A stretch of DNA of 59,728 nt from Zygophlyctis sp. KS116 (GCA_054661495.1 BAAFSQ010000031.1:1-59728), one strand, 5' to 3'; shown: positions 45,624-56,227, counted from the stretch's first letter. Made by a program: numbers and translations. The notes: generated by a model from the letters alone, not told the origin.

Positions 45624-47184
45624 ATGTCAAAATCTACGACGCAAAGATATTATTTAGTAAATGGAATTCAAGGCCTAAAGTTGAATTCTAAAACTGTTGG
45701 ACTGTCTAATACAAAGTCTAGAACTACTTCTCGGTCAAATTCTGTAGTTGGAGATTCTCTAGGCTCGCGTCCATCATCAGGCAGTATTATATCGGACACT
45801 GTTAAAATTAGCAATGAGGGATGTGATGGTAATGTTATAATTCATGTTTATGATGAAAATAGAAATGGTAAGTTTTATTAGACTAATCGGTAGCTAAAAG
45901 AGATTTTTATTGTGAAAAAGAGCTACTTTTAAGGGAAATGAGTTACTTTTCTAATCATATAATGGAAAATAAGAAATCTCATGAAATTGATGTACATTGT
46001 GACATTCAAGTTTTTGAATGGCTGATGAATTATATCTCTAAAAAGGGGAATGAAATGGAATTTGATAATAGATCAGTCGTGTCGCTTCTAATAAGTTCAA
46101 GTTTTCTAAAAATGGAATCACTGGAAAAAGAATGCCTGAAATTTATTCACAAAAATATAAATCAAGTCATTCAAGTGCCGATAGATCTTCGATGTATTCC
46201 AAAACAAGCATTACAATCGTAAGTTTTTAGTAAATAATGGTTAGTTTAGCTAAACTTTTTTCAATAGAAGAACTATCAGAAATATGTGATCCAAAGAATA
46301 AAATAGAAGATCAGCTTTATCAATACAATATATTGGATTTATTCTCAAAAAATTCACTTGTAAAATGTAAATTATGCGCAAAAGTTCTTGGGAATGGGTT
46401 TTACTTGGATATGAATTGCGATAAAGGGGATCTGAAAATGGATGGATTTGGTCAAACCATTCGGAAACATCAACTGTATACTTTTTACAGAAATTACATA
46501 CTAGAGATGAAACTTTTGATCCGAATGAGTTTATTGTAGCGCTCTATTTATCTTCAAAATCTTGGAAATATGTGTTTTGGAGGTGAATTTTTTCTATTCA
46601 TATACAGGATTTGGGGAATACAGACAAGATTTGAATGTAAGGAATGTAAAAAGATATTCCCGGCGAGTGAATTTAAGAAATGCAGAAAACATACCATGAA
46701 TCCTGTCTATAATTCAGAAGGTCTAGAGGGGCGTGGTGTCTATCCATGCTGTAAAAAGGTGGTTTTGAAATTTATGCCATTTGGAGCCAATCATGTAAGA
46801 TTTGAACAATAATGCAGTAAGGGGTGTCATTATTTTCAACATGTACCAATCACAACAGTTGGAAAAGCTTATAACCTCTTTGTAAAAAATTCAAAATTCA
46901 TTTCTTGGAAATCATCCATTGATGATAAGGATCCTATCAAAATATCTGCAACAGAAATCCTTGCACCAGACAGTAGATTGTTTTATCACTGGGAATTTTC
47001 TAAAAAGCATCAATCTATCCATGAATTGTCATTTCCAAAAAAGACTGGGAAAGTTTTATCTACAGAAGCCCAATTTGGTCAACGTAGAAAAGGTAGAAAT
47101 TGAATTATATTAAAATTATTAGATGAACTAAAAATAAAGGAATGGAAAAAATACATTCTCCAGAAAAGAAGACAGAATTGTTAG
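45624..47184 (+). CDS. SANBR: SANBR/KIAA1841-like BTB and zinc-binding protein
   Basis: Seven exons with introns at 45868-45893, 46219-46244, 46476-46504, 46583-46607, 46795-46821 and 47093-47122 (25-30 nt) give 465 residues. The BTB-like part reads VIIHVYDENRNAKRDFYCEK, EIDVHCDIQVFEWLMNYISK and SFLKMESLEKECLKFIHKNI. Downstream are CKLCAKVLGNGFY, KSWKYVFWRIWG, FECKECKKIFPASEFKKC and GVYPCCKKVVLKF, each a close match to animal KIAA1841. Splicing joins these blocks, which no single frame does. The vertebrate N-terminal SANT domain is absent. If the last intron is retained, the protein stops at 47103 with 448 residues. Animal SANBR is a nuclear regulator of class switch recombination; the ancestral role is unknown. 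Confidence 0.88.
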
Positions 47185-47199
47185 AGATTATTAAAACAT

Positions 47200-48344
47200 T
47201 TACAAGAAAAACCAGCATATAGTCAAGATCAGGATAAAATTACATGCATTTTTAGAAGAATTTGATAATGTTGATAACTGAGCACCTTGCAAATCAAAAA
47301 CATCCAATCTTCCTTTTGGCTGCAAATCTTTACCACCAATATATAACATTTTCCCATCATTATCCATCTCTAATGAAGTAATTATTGGAAAAGTTGGTTT
47401 TATAGTTCCTTTTAACCTTGAATCATATCCATAAACTTGAACCACATTATTGACGGCAAAATAGTAATCAAATGTCCGAGCTTTAAAATTAAAATTAAAA
47501 AGAAATTACGATGAACAATAAATGCAATTACATTCCCATCAATCGCAATTAAAGGAATTACTAAAGAAGTCAAACTCTGACCATTTGTAGAAACTTTATA
47601 CAACATTTGCGTTCCATTATAACTTGAAATCGTGTATAAAGTTGTAGAATCCAATCCTAACCAAATCATCATTGTAGAATTCAAATCTTGCATTTGATAG
47701 CTTACATATTCATTTTGTAAAGAATTTCCTAAATCAGTAGTTATTGTAGTCGTAAACATCGACTCTAAACTATTATTAATTATACTTGTTCCAATATCTT
47801 CTGTAGTAGCACTTAAAAATAGACTTGACTCCTCTCTTGTAGTACTTGATAAACTTGGTTTTGACAGCGTAAATGGTTCAATCACTGGAATCCAATAAAC
47901 CTTATTCCCTCTTAGTCCATAAACTCCTCCACTTGCACTTAACCCAGTTATCATTGATACTGATTGAAAAGGAATATTCCAACTTGTATGATTTAGATCT
48001 GGCGTTTCTCTCGGACTTAATCCCCAAAAAGGCAGTACATTTATCCCAGAATCAGAGAGTAAAAACATTAGACTCTAATCCTTAATTTAATCCTTAAAAA
48101 ACCTGTTTAATCCCTAATTTAGAATGTTTTACAGTCAATTGTTTGAATACAATTTGAGAATTTAAATCTGAAAAACTCCAAGACCAAGGAACATTTAAAT
48201 CTGTTCTAGTAGCCCAAACTTGATTATTTCCACCGCCTGGAGACACTATAGAAATATCATTAGGCTTTACATTCCCTATACAGTAAATAAAATGGTTAAT
48301 GAGTCCGATTCTATTTTTTTTTAGTTTTCCGAGTATTTACCCAT
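47200..48344 (-). CDS. Protein of unknown function with beta-propeller-like repeats and hydrophobic C-terminus
   Basis: My model has four exons with introns at 47481-47509 (29 nt), 48075-48102 (28 nt) and 48276-48340 (65 nt), giving 340 residues. The first coding exon is only 4 nt (ATGG), so the start is uncertain. Repeated strands such as NNQVWATRTDLNVPWSWSFS, MIWLGLDSTTLYTISSYNGT and EMDNDGKMLYIGGKDL suggest a propeller. Many N-x-S/T sites and a final hydrophobic run (NFILILTICWFFL) look like a GPI or tail-anchor signal. That would require a signal peptide, and none is found, so an upstream exon may be missing. No family is recognised. Its stop is 15 nt from the SANBR stop. Confidence 0.55.
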
Positions 48345-48425
48345 TGATAGAAGAAAACGGTGGCTCTATGATTCCAAAAGACTCTGAATCCCATGCAGTC
48401 AATTGTGTCTTTATTAATACAAGAA

Positions 48426-50488
48426 ATGAATAATAAATCGCAAACTGAAACATTGTTACGTAGGTCAACGGCCATGAAATCTAAACAATTGTTGATATTG
48501 TTTGGCTCTCAGACGGGTAATGCAGAATGGATTTCTAAACATATCTATTCAGAATCTCTGGAAAGAGGCTACAAGGCCCAAGTAATGTGTTTAAATGATT
48601 CTATAGAATATGATTGGACATTGGACTTTGCGCTAATTGTTGTGACTTCATCGACTGGAGACGGTGACCCACCAGATAACTCAAACAAGTTTTTGAAATG
48701 GTTGAGGAAAAATACTGGATTGAATGGAAAAAAGTATGCAATTTTGGGTCTTGGAGATACTAATTTTACTAATTTCTGTAATACTGCTAAAAGAATAGAC
48801 AGAAAGCTTACAGAATTGGGTATAATTTGAAGTTTTAATTTAAATAGGAGCTGTAGCAATGTTGCCAAAAGGTTTGGCGGATGATGCAACAGGATTAGAA
48901 GCAGTTGTAGATCCATGGATAAGTGATTTATGGAAAATTCTTTCGGAATTTGTAGAGCAAATAAAGGATAAAGAAATTGAATTTTTGGAGAAAAATAATT
49001 CTAGTTGTTCAGTTTTGAAAATGGAAAAAAATGGTATTTTAAGTGATTTATAAAAGAGTCAAAATTAGATGATGGGGTTTCAGAATTGGTTTTAGAGGAT
49101 GTTTTAAAAGGACAAGATCTTTTATTAGATTTTAAACAATTGGATACAGTAGAAGAATTGACAAATTTAGCAAAATTACAAAGTTGTACTCTAGAAATTG
49201 AATTTTTAGAAGGAAAGGGGGATCAAGCAAGTTCAATTTTAGATTTATATGAGAAATTTACAGTTTCTAATCATTCAGAGTATAATATATCAAAGCCTTT
49301 TCAAGCTCATATAATTGGTTCGCGTGTTTTAACTGGACCAGACGCTCTCAAAAAAGTGATAGAGTTGGAAATAGATATTAAGGGTCTTGGATGGGGGTAT
49401 GAGCCAGGAGATGCTTTTGCTATCATTTGTCCAAATCCTCATGATATTGTTATGGGGTTGATTCAAAGACTTAAATTTAATCCAAAACAATTATTTACAA
49501 TGAAGCCTCGTAAGTTACATAGTTTAATATCAAAGATGAATCTTTCAAGAGTCCTCTACCAATCACGGTATATAATGCATTCAAGTATTTTCTTGAAATT
49601 CATTCTGTAGCAAGTAAACAACTCTTTCGATTGCTCGCAGAGTATACAGGTGATCTTACTGAAAAAAGATTTCTCTTTTACTTGTGTAGTAAACAAGGTC
49701 TTGGTGCTTACAAGTCTATTTTAAAAAGAAATCCTACTCTGTTGGACATTTTGGCAACATTTCCTTCTTGTTTTCCTCCACTACAAGTATTATTGGAACA
49801 TTTGCATCATCTTCAACCTCGATGGTATTCTATAGCTAATTCTCCTCTAGCCTCTCCAAACTCTGTTAAAATTGTTTTTAATATTGTAGAATATCAGCTG
49901 GAATCTAAAATAGTAAAAGGCCTATGTACCCCATGGCTCAATTCTTTAGTTGATAAAGTACAGTCTAGAATACCTATTCCAATATTTCCAAAACCTGAAA
50001 ATACGTTTATACTATCAAACATTGATCAACCTCTAATATTTATAGCTGCTGGAACTGGAATAGCTCCATTTATGGGATATTTGCAACATTTATCTTTATT
50101 AAAGGAAAAATTTACAAGTAAAGTACTATTTATCTATGGACACAGATATAATTGCGACTCTAAAAGTGATTCTTTATACTCTAAAACTCTAAATCTTTAT
50201 TCTGAAAGTAAACTTTGCAGAGTCATTGAATGCACTTCTCAAGAACCAAATCCTCTAAATTATAATTACGTTCAAGATGCAATTAGAGGAGAATCCGTAG
50301 AAATTTTCAATTTAATTCAAAAAGAAAATGCGACAGTGTATATTTGTGGCTCTCCTGCAATGGCAAAAAATATTAATGCAGCTTTATGTGATGTCTGGGC
50401 TAAACACACCAATCTTGATCAGATAAAGATACTAGAGTACTTTAAGGGGTTGAATGATTTACATCGAATTAAAAGAGATCTTTGGTGA
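48426..50488 (+). CDS. MTRR: Methionine synthase reductase
   Basis: Four exons with introns at 48820-48847, 49034-49056 and 49510-49535 (23-28 nt) give 661 residues; a second in-frame ATG at 48477 would give 644. An FMN flavodoxin domain (ILFGSQTGNAEW, TSSTGDGDPPDNS) leads to TNFTNFCNTAKRIDRKLTEL and ADDATGLEAVVDPWI, which match methionine synthase reductase rather than Tah18/NDOR1. The FAD/NADPH part has YEPGDAFAIICPN, FPSCFPPLQVLLEHL, QPRWYSIANSPL, FNIVEY with KGLCTPWL, and AAGTGIAPFMGYLQH, and it ends in an aromatic residue. The enzyme reductively reactivates cobalamin on methionine synthase. It implies B12-dependent methionine synthesis, together with MMADHC at 5124-5780. Confidence 0.93.
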
Positions 50489-50628
50489 TTAAGACTTGGG
50501 TTTTGAGAGTTCTGAGAGTGTCCAAGGAGAGGGGTGTATGGGTGGCACAGATGGAAAATGAAAAAAATAAAAAACATTCAAAACCGTCCGAGGGTAAAGA
50601 GTGGCGCAAGTTGAATTTTCTTTAAAAA

Positions 50629-51808
50629 ATGGTAAATCGCAATTCACTTATATTAGTCTGCAAGACCAGTTGTTTCTGTCTATTCCCAATCGGGTGATTC
50701 TGTTGTTGGTACAGTATCTCTTCCTTCAGTCTTCAAGGCTCCTATTAGATCTGATATTGTGCAATTTGTTCACACAAACATGAACAAGAATAAGCGTCAG
50801 GCCTACGCTGTCTCTGTCAAGGCCGGTCATCAAACTTCTGCTCAATCTTGGGGTACTGGTCGTGCTGTGGCTCGTATTCCTAGAGTCTCTGGAGGTGGTA
50901 CCCATCGTGCTGGACAAGCTGCTTTTGGTAATATGTGTCGAGGAGGAAGAATGTTTGCTCCAACTAAAGTATGGAGAAAATGGCATGTTAAAACTAACCA
51001 AAACCAAAAGAGATATGCTACAGCATCTGCTGTTGCTGCTTCTGCCCTTCCTGCTTTGGTTATGGCTCGTGGACACAAGATTGATTCAGTTTTGGAAATT
51101 CCATTGGTTATTGACTCTGGAGTTGAAAGTTTGAAAAAGACAAAGGCTGCTGTTGCAATCTTGAAGGCTATCAAGGCTTATGATGATGTTGAAAAAGTCA
51201 TTAATAGCAAAAAATTAAGAGCAGGTGTTGGTAAACTCAGAAATAGAAGACACAAGCAAAGACGTGGACCTTTAGTCATTTATGGTCAAGATCAAGGACT
51301 AGTAAAAGCCTTTAGAAATATTCCTGGAGTTGAATTGGTAAGAAGTTGAATCACTTATAATAATTAGGCTTGTGTTGACTCTCTAAATCTGCTTCAATTG
51401 GCTCCTGGTGGTCATGTTGGAAGATTTGTTGTTTGGACAAAATCTGCATTTGAGAAATTAGATTCCATCTTTGGAACTGAAACAAAGGGATCTGATATTA
51501 AAAAGGATTATTCTCTTCCAATGTCGATAATGACTAACCCAGATTTGGCTCGTTTGATCAACTCTGATGAAATTCAGTCTGTTGTTCGTCCAGCAGGTCA
51601 AGCTGTTGTCAAACGTCCATTCACTCAAAGAAAGAATCCCTTACGTAATATGGGTGTTTTGGTTCGTCTCAATCCATATGCTCAAACTCTTCGTAGAAAT
51701 GAAATGTTGGCTCAAGAAGCTGCCCAAAAGAAAAAGGCTAGAGCTGCTGCTGTTAAAGCAAAGAGAGTGGATAACAAGGAGTTCAAAAAGACTCTTTTGG
51801 CAGAATAG
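50629..51808 (+). CDS. RPL4: 60S ribosomal protein uL4 (RPL4)
   Basis: Three exons encode 374 residues. The first coding exon is only the ATG (50629-50631), followed by a 25-nt intron (50632-50656); a second intron lies at 51338-51367 (30 nt). The start [11 protein letters not shown] matches yeast uL4, and splicing after ATG is common for ribosomal protein genes. Conserved blocks are [20 protein letters not shown], the rRNA-contacting [25 protein letters not shown]-like [14 protein letters not shown] and [15 protein letters not shown] Lys/Ala-rich tail ends the protein. Codon use is visibly biased towards GCT, GTT and CGT, as expected for a very highly expressed gene. Confidence 0.98.
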
Positions 51809-52381
51809 ATTGGAATTATAGGGAAAGAATAAAATTTCTAAAAGTTGAAACTTTTTGTCTGTTTTTCTGCATTGTCAAATAAGTCGGTTCTGTTCAAGGA
51901 ATTTAAGCTGGGCCGTTTGCTAGTGATAAATATTGTTGGGGAGTGTCTATGGGAGACAGAGGGTAAGTGGATAGAGTAAAAAGTAAAAATTCAAGACACA
52001 AAAAAAGTAAAAATTCAAAATATAAATGATTTATTAAAAATGTTTGATACTTTGTGGCACCTCTACGTCTTATGAATTACATCAGTAGAAGTTTCCTAAA
52101 GACCAATTTCTCTTGAAAACACTTAGCAATCTCATGCAAGGATGCAGGCGATTGTGGCAAGCGCTTTCTTTGCTTTTTTGATGCAGAGAAAGGGTTATTT
52201 TCTCCATTTATAGTTAGGGCTTAAGCTGCGCCACTTGTCCGAATGTCCCACCCAGTGTATTAATGGCAGATATATAGATTAAATTGTAAAATATATCTCT
52301 TAATTCCTTATATGAGTATATATAGTATATGAATTATCGTATGATTAGAATTAAAACTGAAAAACAGTCAAAACTTGATGA
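51809..52381. other. Long intergenic spacer without recognised gene
   Basis: At 573 nt this is by far the longest gene-free stretch in the window. I see no tRNA, snRNA or snoRNA that I can support. A short direct duplication (aaaaagtaaaaattcaa) occurs near 51981 and 52004. The 9-mer tgcgccact at 52228-52236 is the reverse complement of agtggcgca found just upstream of RPL4 at 50600-50608, so the region may hold promoter elements. A minus-strand frame within 52030-52220 reads well but has no ATG. A six-codon upstream ORF (52378-52398) overlaps the start of the next gene. Confidence 0.6.
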
Positions 52382-53812
52382 ATGAATTTTGTGATTAGTC
52401 AGCCTCATTGTTCGCCAATGACAAATTATTCGAATCAAGTTGACAATACAAGCGCTTCTAAGAGCTATTGGACTTCCATGCGGAATAAAATAACAAAGTC
52501 TTTTGGTTATGCAAAGCTAGAGGATGAAACAATCTCAACCGCCAATGATGTTTTCATTGAGTTGTCACCCACATGTCCGAAAGCTGCGATCAATAATAAT
52601 GTCGCTAATTCTGATGAGACATTAGGAGTCGATGTTAAAAAGCAGATCTTATCAGATGAATCTAATGGTGAAATCTTAAAAACCTCACAGGATCTTGTCT
52701 GGCATCAAAAACATAAAGGGCTTATATTCATGGTTCTAGCTACATTAATGGGCTGTTTTCTAAATATATCAGTCAAGGCTATAAGTAAATCTGAAGAAAA
52801 ATTACCAGTTCTAGAGCTTGTCATAATAAGAGGAATACTTGGATCATTGATTACACTATCAATAATGTACTTTCAAAAAGTCGATAGTTGGATGGGCCCT
52901 GCAGATGCAATCCAGTTATTACTCTTGAGAGGATTATTCGCATTCTTGGGACTTTCATTTAATTTATTTGCCTTATTTTCCCTTTCTGTTGGCGATGCTA
53001 CAATATTAAGTTTTTCAGCTCCTGTACTAACGGGATTCCTAGGCTCAATAATATTGAAAGAGAAATGGGAAAGAGTAGATCAAATTGCCGGATTTTTCTC
53101 AATTATAGGAGTAATATTCATTGCTCGACCTCCCATTCTTTTTGGACCAGTGAGCCATCAAGATGGTGCTATTGATGATTCTATCATGCTTCCAGATGCC
53201 AGATCAATCCCAGCGATTATTTTTGAGTCTGAAAATAGTGATAATTCTTTAAATTCAACATATCTAAATAACAATACGCTTCCTATTGGATACACAAATC
53301 AAACTTTAAACCAAACGATATCAACCAACGTATCAAATGATTCAATCGGCTCAGATTTGATAAGACTATTTGGAATCGTAATGGGACTATCAGCAGCTCT
53401 GTGTGCAGCGTTTGCCTTTATTGTGATTCGTAAATTGAAAGGAAAAACAGATCCATTGCATGTTATATTCTACTTTCATTGGGTCTTAGTACCGCTATCA
53501 TTATTTTTTGGACCATTTATGCCTTCATGGATTGATTCATCGCCTTGGATCATCCCAAAACTCGCATCAACTTGGGCATTGGTTCTTACTGCTACCATTC
53601 TAGGAACTTTGGGTCAAATATTCTTGACAAAGGCATTACAAACTGAAACTGCAGGAAAAGCAGCATCAATGAATTATATCCAAGTTATCTTTGCATTTAC
53701 TTTAGAATGGCTATTTTGGGGAGCGGTTCCTAGTGCATTATCATTATTTGGTGCAGCACTTATAATGGGATCGTTGATATGTGCAACAATTTATAAAAAT
53801 ACAATTCATTAG
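52382..53812 (+). CDS. EamA-type (drug/metabolite superfamily) transporter, SLC35G-like
   Basis: A single exon of 476 residues. About 115 polar N-terminal residues are followed by ten hydrophobic helices arranged as two EamA repeats. The first repeat has LVIIRGILGSLITLS and FNLFALFSLSVGDATILSFS; the second ends LGTLGQIFLTKALQTETAGK and AASMNYIQVIFAFTLEWLFW. The two repeats are separated by an Asn-rich, probably extracytoplasmic loop with many N-x-S/T sites (about residues 265-325). SLC35G-type members are membrane transporters of unclear substrate. No intron is needed. The next gene starts 9 nt after its stop on the same strand. Confidence 0.88.
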   Translation: MNFVISQPHCSPMTNYSNQVDNTSASKSYWTSMRNKITKSFGYAKLEDETISTANDVFIELSPTCPKAAINNNVANSDETLGVDVKKQILSDESNGEILKTSQDLVWHQKHKGLIFMVLATLMGCFLNISVKAISKSEEKLPVLELVIIRGILGSLITLSIMYFQKVDSWMGPADAIQLLLLRGLFAFLGLSFNLFALFSLSVGDATILSFSAPVLTGFLGSIILKEKWERVDQIAGFFSIIGVIFIARPPILFGPVSHQDGAIDDSIMLPDARSIPAIIFESENSDNSLNSTYLNNNTLPIGYTNQTLNQTISTNVSNDSIGSDLIRLFGIVMGLSAALCAAFAFIVIRKLKGKTDPLHVIFYFHWVLVPLSLFFGPFMPSWIDSSPWIIPKLASTWALVLTATILGTLGQIFLTKALQTETAGKAASMNYIQVIFAFTLEWLFWGAVPSALSLFGAALIMGSLICATIYKNTIH

Positions 53813-53821
53813 CATATTAAA

Positions 53822-54705
53822 ATGTTTTCGCATGCCCTTCCGTTACATTGGAAATCATTAGCAGAGTCTTGGCTTGTTGAGGATTCTCCTTCCCTGGATA
53901 TTGGAGGATATGTTGTCGGAGACTCTCCAGTGACTGCAATGCTATACATGAAAAGTTCTGGAGTTTTGGCTGGAGTTCCATTCTTTAATGCCGTTTTTCA
54001 AGTCTTGGGATGCACCGTAGAATGGTTTAAGCAGGAAGGGGAATTTCTAACAGTAGCAGATCGTATTGTAATTGCTAAAGTTACAGGCCCGGCAAAGAAT
54101 GTGCTGTTGGGGGAACGATCAGCACTTAATGCAATAGCAAGGGCGTCAGGAATAGCGTCAAGAGCAGCCAAACTGACCAAAATTAAGCAAGACTGTTCAT
54201 GGAATGGAATTATAGCTGGTACTAGAAAAACTACTCCAGGATTTAGAGTTGTGGAAAAATATGCATTGGTTGTTGGAGGAGTGGACACGCATCGATATGA
54301 TTTATCATCAATGGTGATGTTAAAAGATAATCATATATGGGCTTCTGGTTCAATTCAGGGTGCAATTAAAAAAGCAAAAGAAATTGCTGGATTTTCATTA
54401 AAGATTGAAGTAGAATGCTCTTCTTATGAAGAGGCAGCAGAGGCGATCTTGGGTGGGGCAGATATTGTAATGTTGGATAATTTTGGGCCAAAAGAATTGG
54501 CAGAATGTGCAAAGAAACTCAAGTCTGATTTTACTAAACCATTTTTAATAGAGGGGAGTGGTGGATTGACGTTGGATAATGCTAAAGATTACTTTTCCGA
54601 ATGTAATTCTTGAAAATTAAAATACTAGATGTAGATATTCTAAGTTTTGGTTCTTTGACTCAAGGAGTTCCTCATGTTGATTTTTCATTGAAAATTCAGG
54701 TTTAA
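53822..54705 (+). CDS. BNA6: Quinolinate phosphoribosyltransferase
   Basis: Two exons with a 26-nt intron (54603-54628) give 285 residues, the normal length. Signature blocks are LLGERSALNAIARASGIA, AGTRKTTPGFRVVEKYAL, GGVDTHRYDLSSMVMLKDNH and VECSSYEEAAEAILGGADIVMLDN. The splice restores the C-terminal strand EYVDILSFGSLTQGVPHVDF. The enzyme converts quinolinate and PRPP to nicotinate mononucleotide, the entry step to NAD from the de novo pathway. Its presence suggests NAD is made de novo here, or at least from quinolinate. Only 9 nt separate it from the upstream transporter on the same strand. Confidence 0.97.
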
Positions 54706-54726
54706 CCAATAAAATATACGGTTTTA

Positions 54727-56227
54727 TTATAAGACAGAGCCAAAAACTTTATTGTATCTGGCTATGCTTGGCCCATATTCTTCATATTGGGCTTTTGTAT
54801 GGCAATAAGTGTGGAAATCAGGCTAAAGTTTAAAAATATTAAACCTACCAAATCAGCCAGCAGACTACCTCCAAACCATACAGCATATCGTTGTTTTTTG
54901 TGGGTTAAGACGTTTACATCTACATTTCTAGCCTTGATTTGATCTTCACTTTTAAGGCCAGCTTGAGATATAGATTCATACATTTTTAATCGTGAATCAA
55001 CCAATTTCTTTATATCTCTTTGTAACCGCTTTCCAAAGTCTTTATACATGGTAGATCCTCCAGATAATACAATATTCTAAAGTTTAAGTCTAAAAATAAC
55101 CTTGTATAATCCTCTTCTAGTATCAATAGGACAACTTTGAATCACATCATCCACAACTTCAGGTAAAGGCGTCAAGAAATCCGAGCTTGCAATTTCAGGA
55201 TTAAAGAAAATCTCTGGTCCCAAAAATCGTTCAAAACCAACATCAACAGTATAAGGCTAAAAGTTTAAAATTAACTTGTAAACCTTTTGAGTTATGCTAT
55301 GTATAAATTCAGCCCTCTTGAACCATTTATCTCCTTCAGTTTCATACTTTTTAAATTCTTTAACAATGTCAGGACAAACATACGAGTACATCTCTTTGAT
55401 TCTCTTTGCTACTTCCAAAGATTCTTCAGGAGGAATAGAATTCTCTCTTTCACGTAATAATTGTTGAACAAAATGAGTAATATCTCTGCCAGCAATAGGA
55501 ATATGTTTAATAGATGATCCAATTACATATCCTTCAGCCTATATTATAATTATGTAAATTTAGTACCACAGGTATAACATGGGTCACTCCATCCCCAGAA
55601 TCAATCACAGTCCCTGTTAACGTATGTTCAGCTTTATTACTTGTCCAACTCGCAGCCAAAGCTAAAACAGCCTGTACTGCAATATAAAGCCCCTTGACAC
55701 CAAAAGACTCAAAAAATATTTCAGCAGTGTACTCTCTATTTTCTGGTGCATTCAATGGTGGTTCAGTCTAAACGTTAAAATTATCAAGAGTGTAAATCCT
55801 CGGTTATCTATAAGATCTATCATCCCAGAAACCAGAGAATATACTCATCCACACAGTAATATGAAGAGACTTACAAGTAAAAACGCGTGATCTTCAGGCT
55901 CACACCTCAGGTAATGAAAGATGCATGCCTGATGATACTTTTCCATCAAGTCCCACGACTCCACTTGACCATGTCGCATTGGATATCTAAGCGCATAAGT
56001 CCTAGCATTAGCCATAGCTTCATCGCCAATAGTAAAATCCAAATCTTCAATTCCCCGCTTGGAAGCCAAATGCTGATTCTTTGCAGCTTCACGGGTTGCA
56101 ATGGCTGTGGGAATAATAAAGGATGGATCATTGTTTCCTGAATACCCTAATTTGGTATATCTAGTTATCAGTTGTATGTTATATACCCAGTGCCATTGTC
56201 AATAACAACCGCTGGCAACTTTGTCAT
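54727..56227 (-). CDS. ARP3: Actin-related protein 3 (Arp2/3 complex)
   Basis: Seven exons with introns at 54823-54848, 55077-55100, 55257-55283, 55539-55566, 55768-55874 (107 nt) and 56161-56186 give 420 residues, as usual for Arp3. The actin fold blocks are [72 protein letters not shown] and [20 protein letters not shown]. It ends in [13 protein letters not shown]. Arp3 with Arp2 nucleates branched actin filaments, and SLA2 in this window acts in the same endocytic process. Two introns have unusual GTT donors. The fifth intron is four times longer than the local norm. Confidence 0.97.
55768..55874 (-). other. Unusually long intron (107 nt) in ARP3
   Basis: This segment splits ARP3 between EDHAFLL and [10 protein letters not shown], and removing it whole restores the actin-family reading. 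It has a canonical gtaagt donor and a tag acceptor. It is the longest intron in the window. Box C-like ATGA/GATGAT stretches occur, but I find no CTGA box D and no convincing pairing, so a snoRNA is not supported. Confidence 0.8.

Noticed and set aside
48426-50488. Assignment as Tah18/NDOR1 diflavin reductase
   Set aside because: The FMN part alone fits both, but FCNTAKRIDRKLTEL, ADDATGLEAVVDPWI and the FNIVEY/KGLCTPWL region match methionine synthase reductase much better.
50842-51174. Long antisense frames over RPL4
   Set aside because: They arise from strong codon bias of RPL4 on the other strand and resemble no protein.
52030-52220. Minus-strand frame of about 50 codons in the RPL4-EamA spacer
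   Set aside because: It reads like protein at its end, but it has no ATG and no plausible upstream exon, so I did not call a gene.
55768-55874. Box C/D snoRNA in the long ARP3 intron
   Set aside because: GATGAT-like stretches are present, but no CTGA box D and no terminal stem were found.
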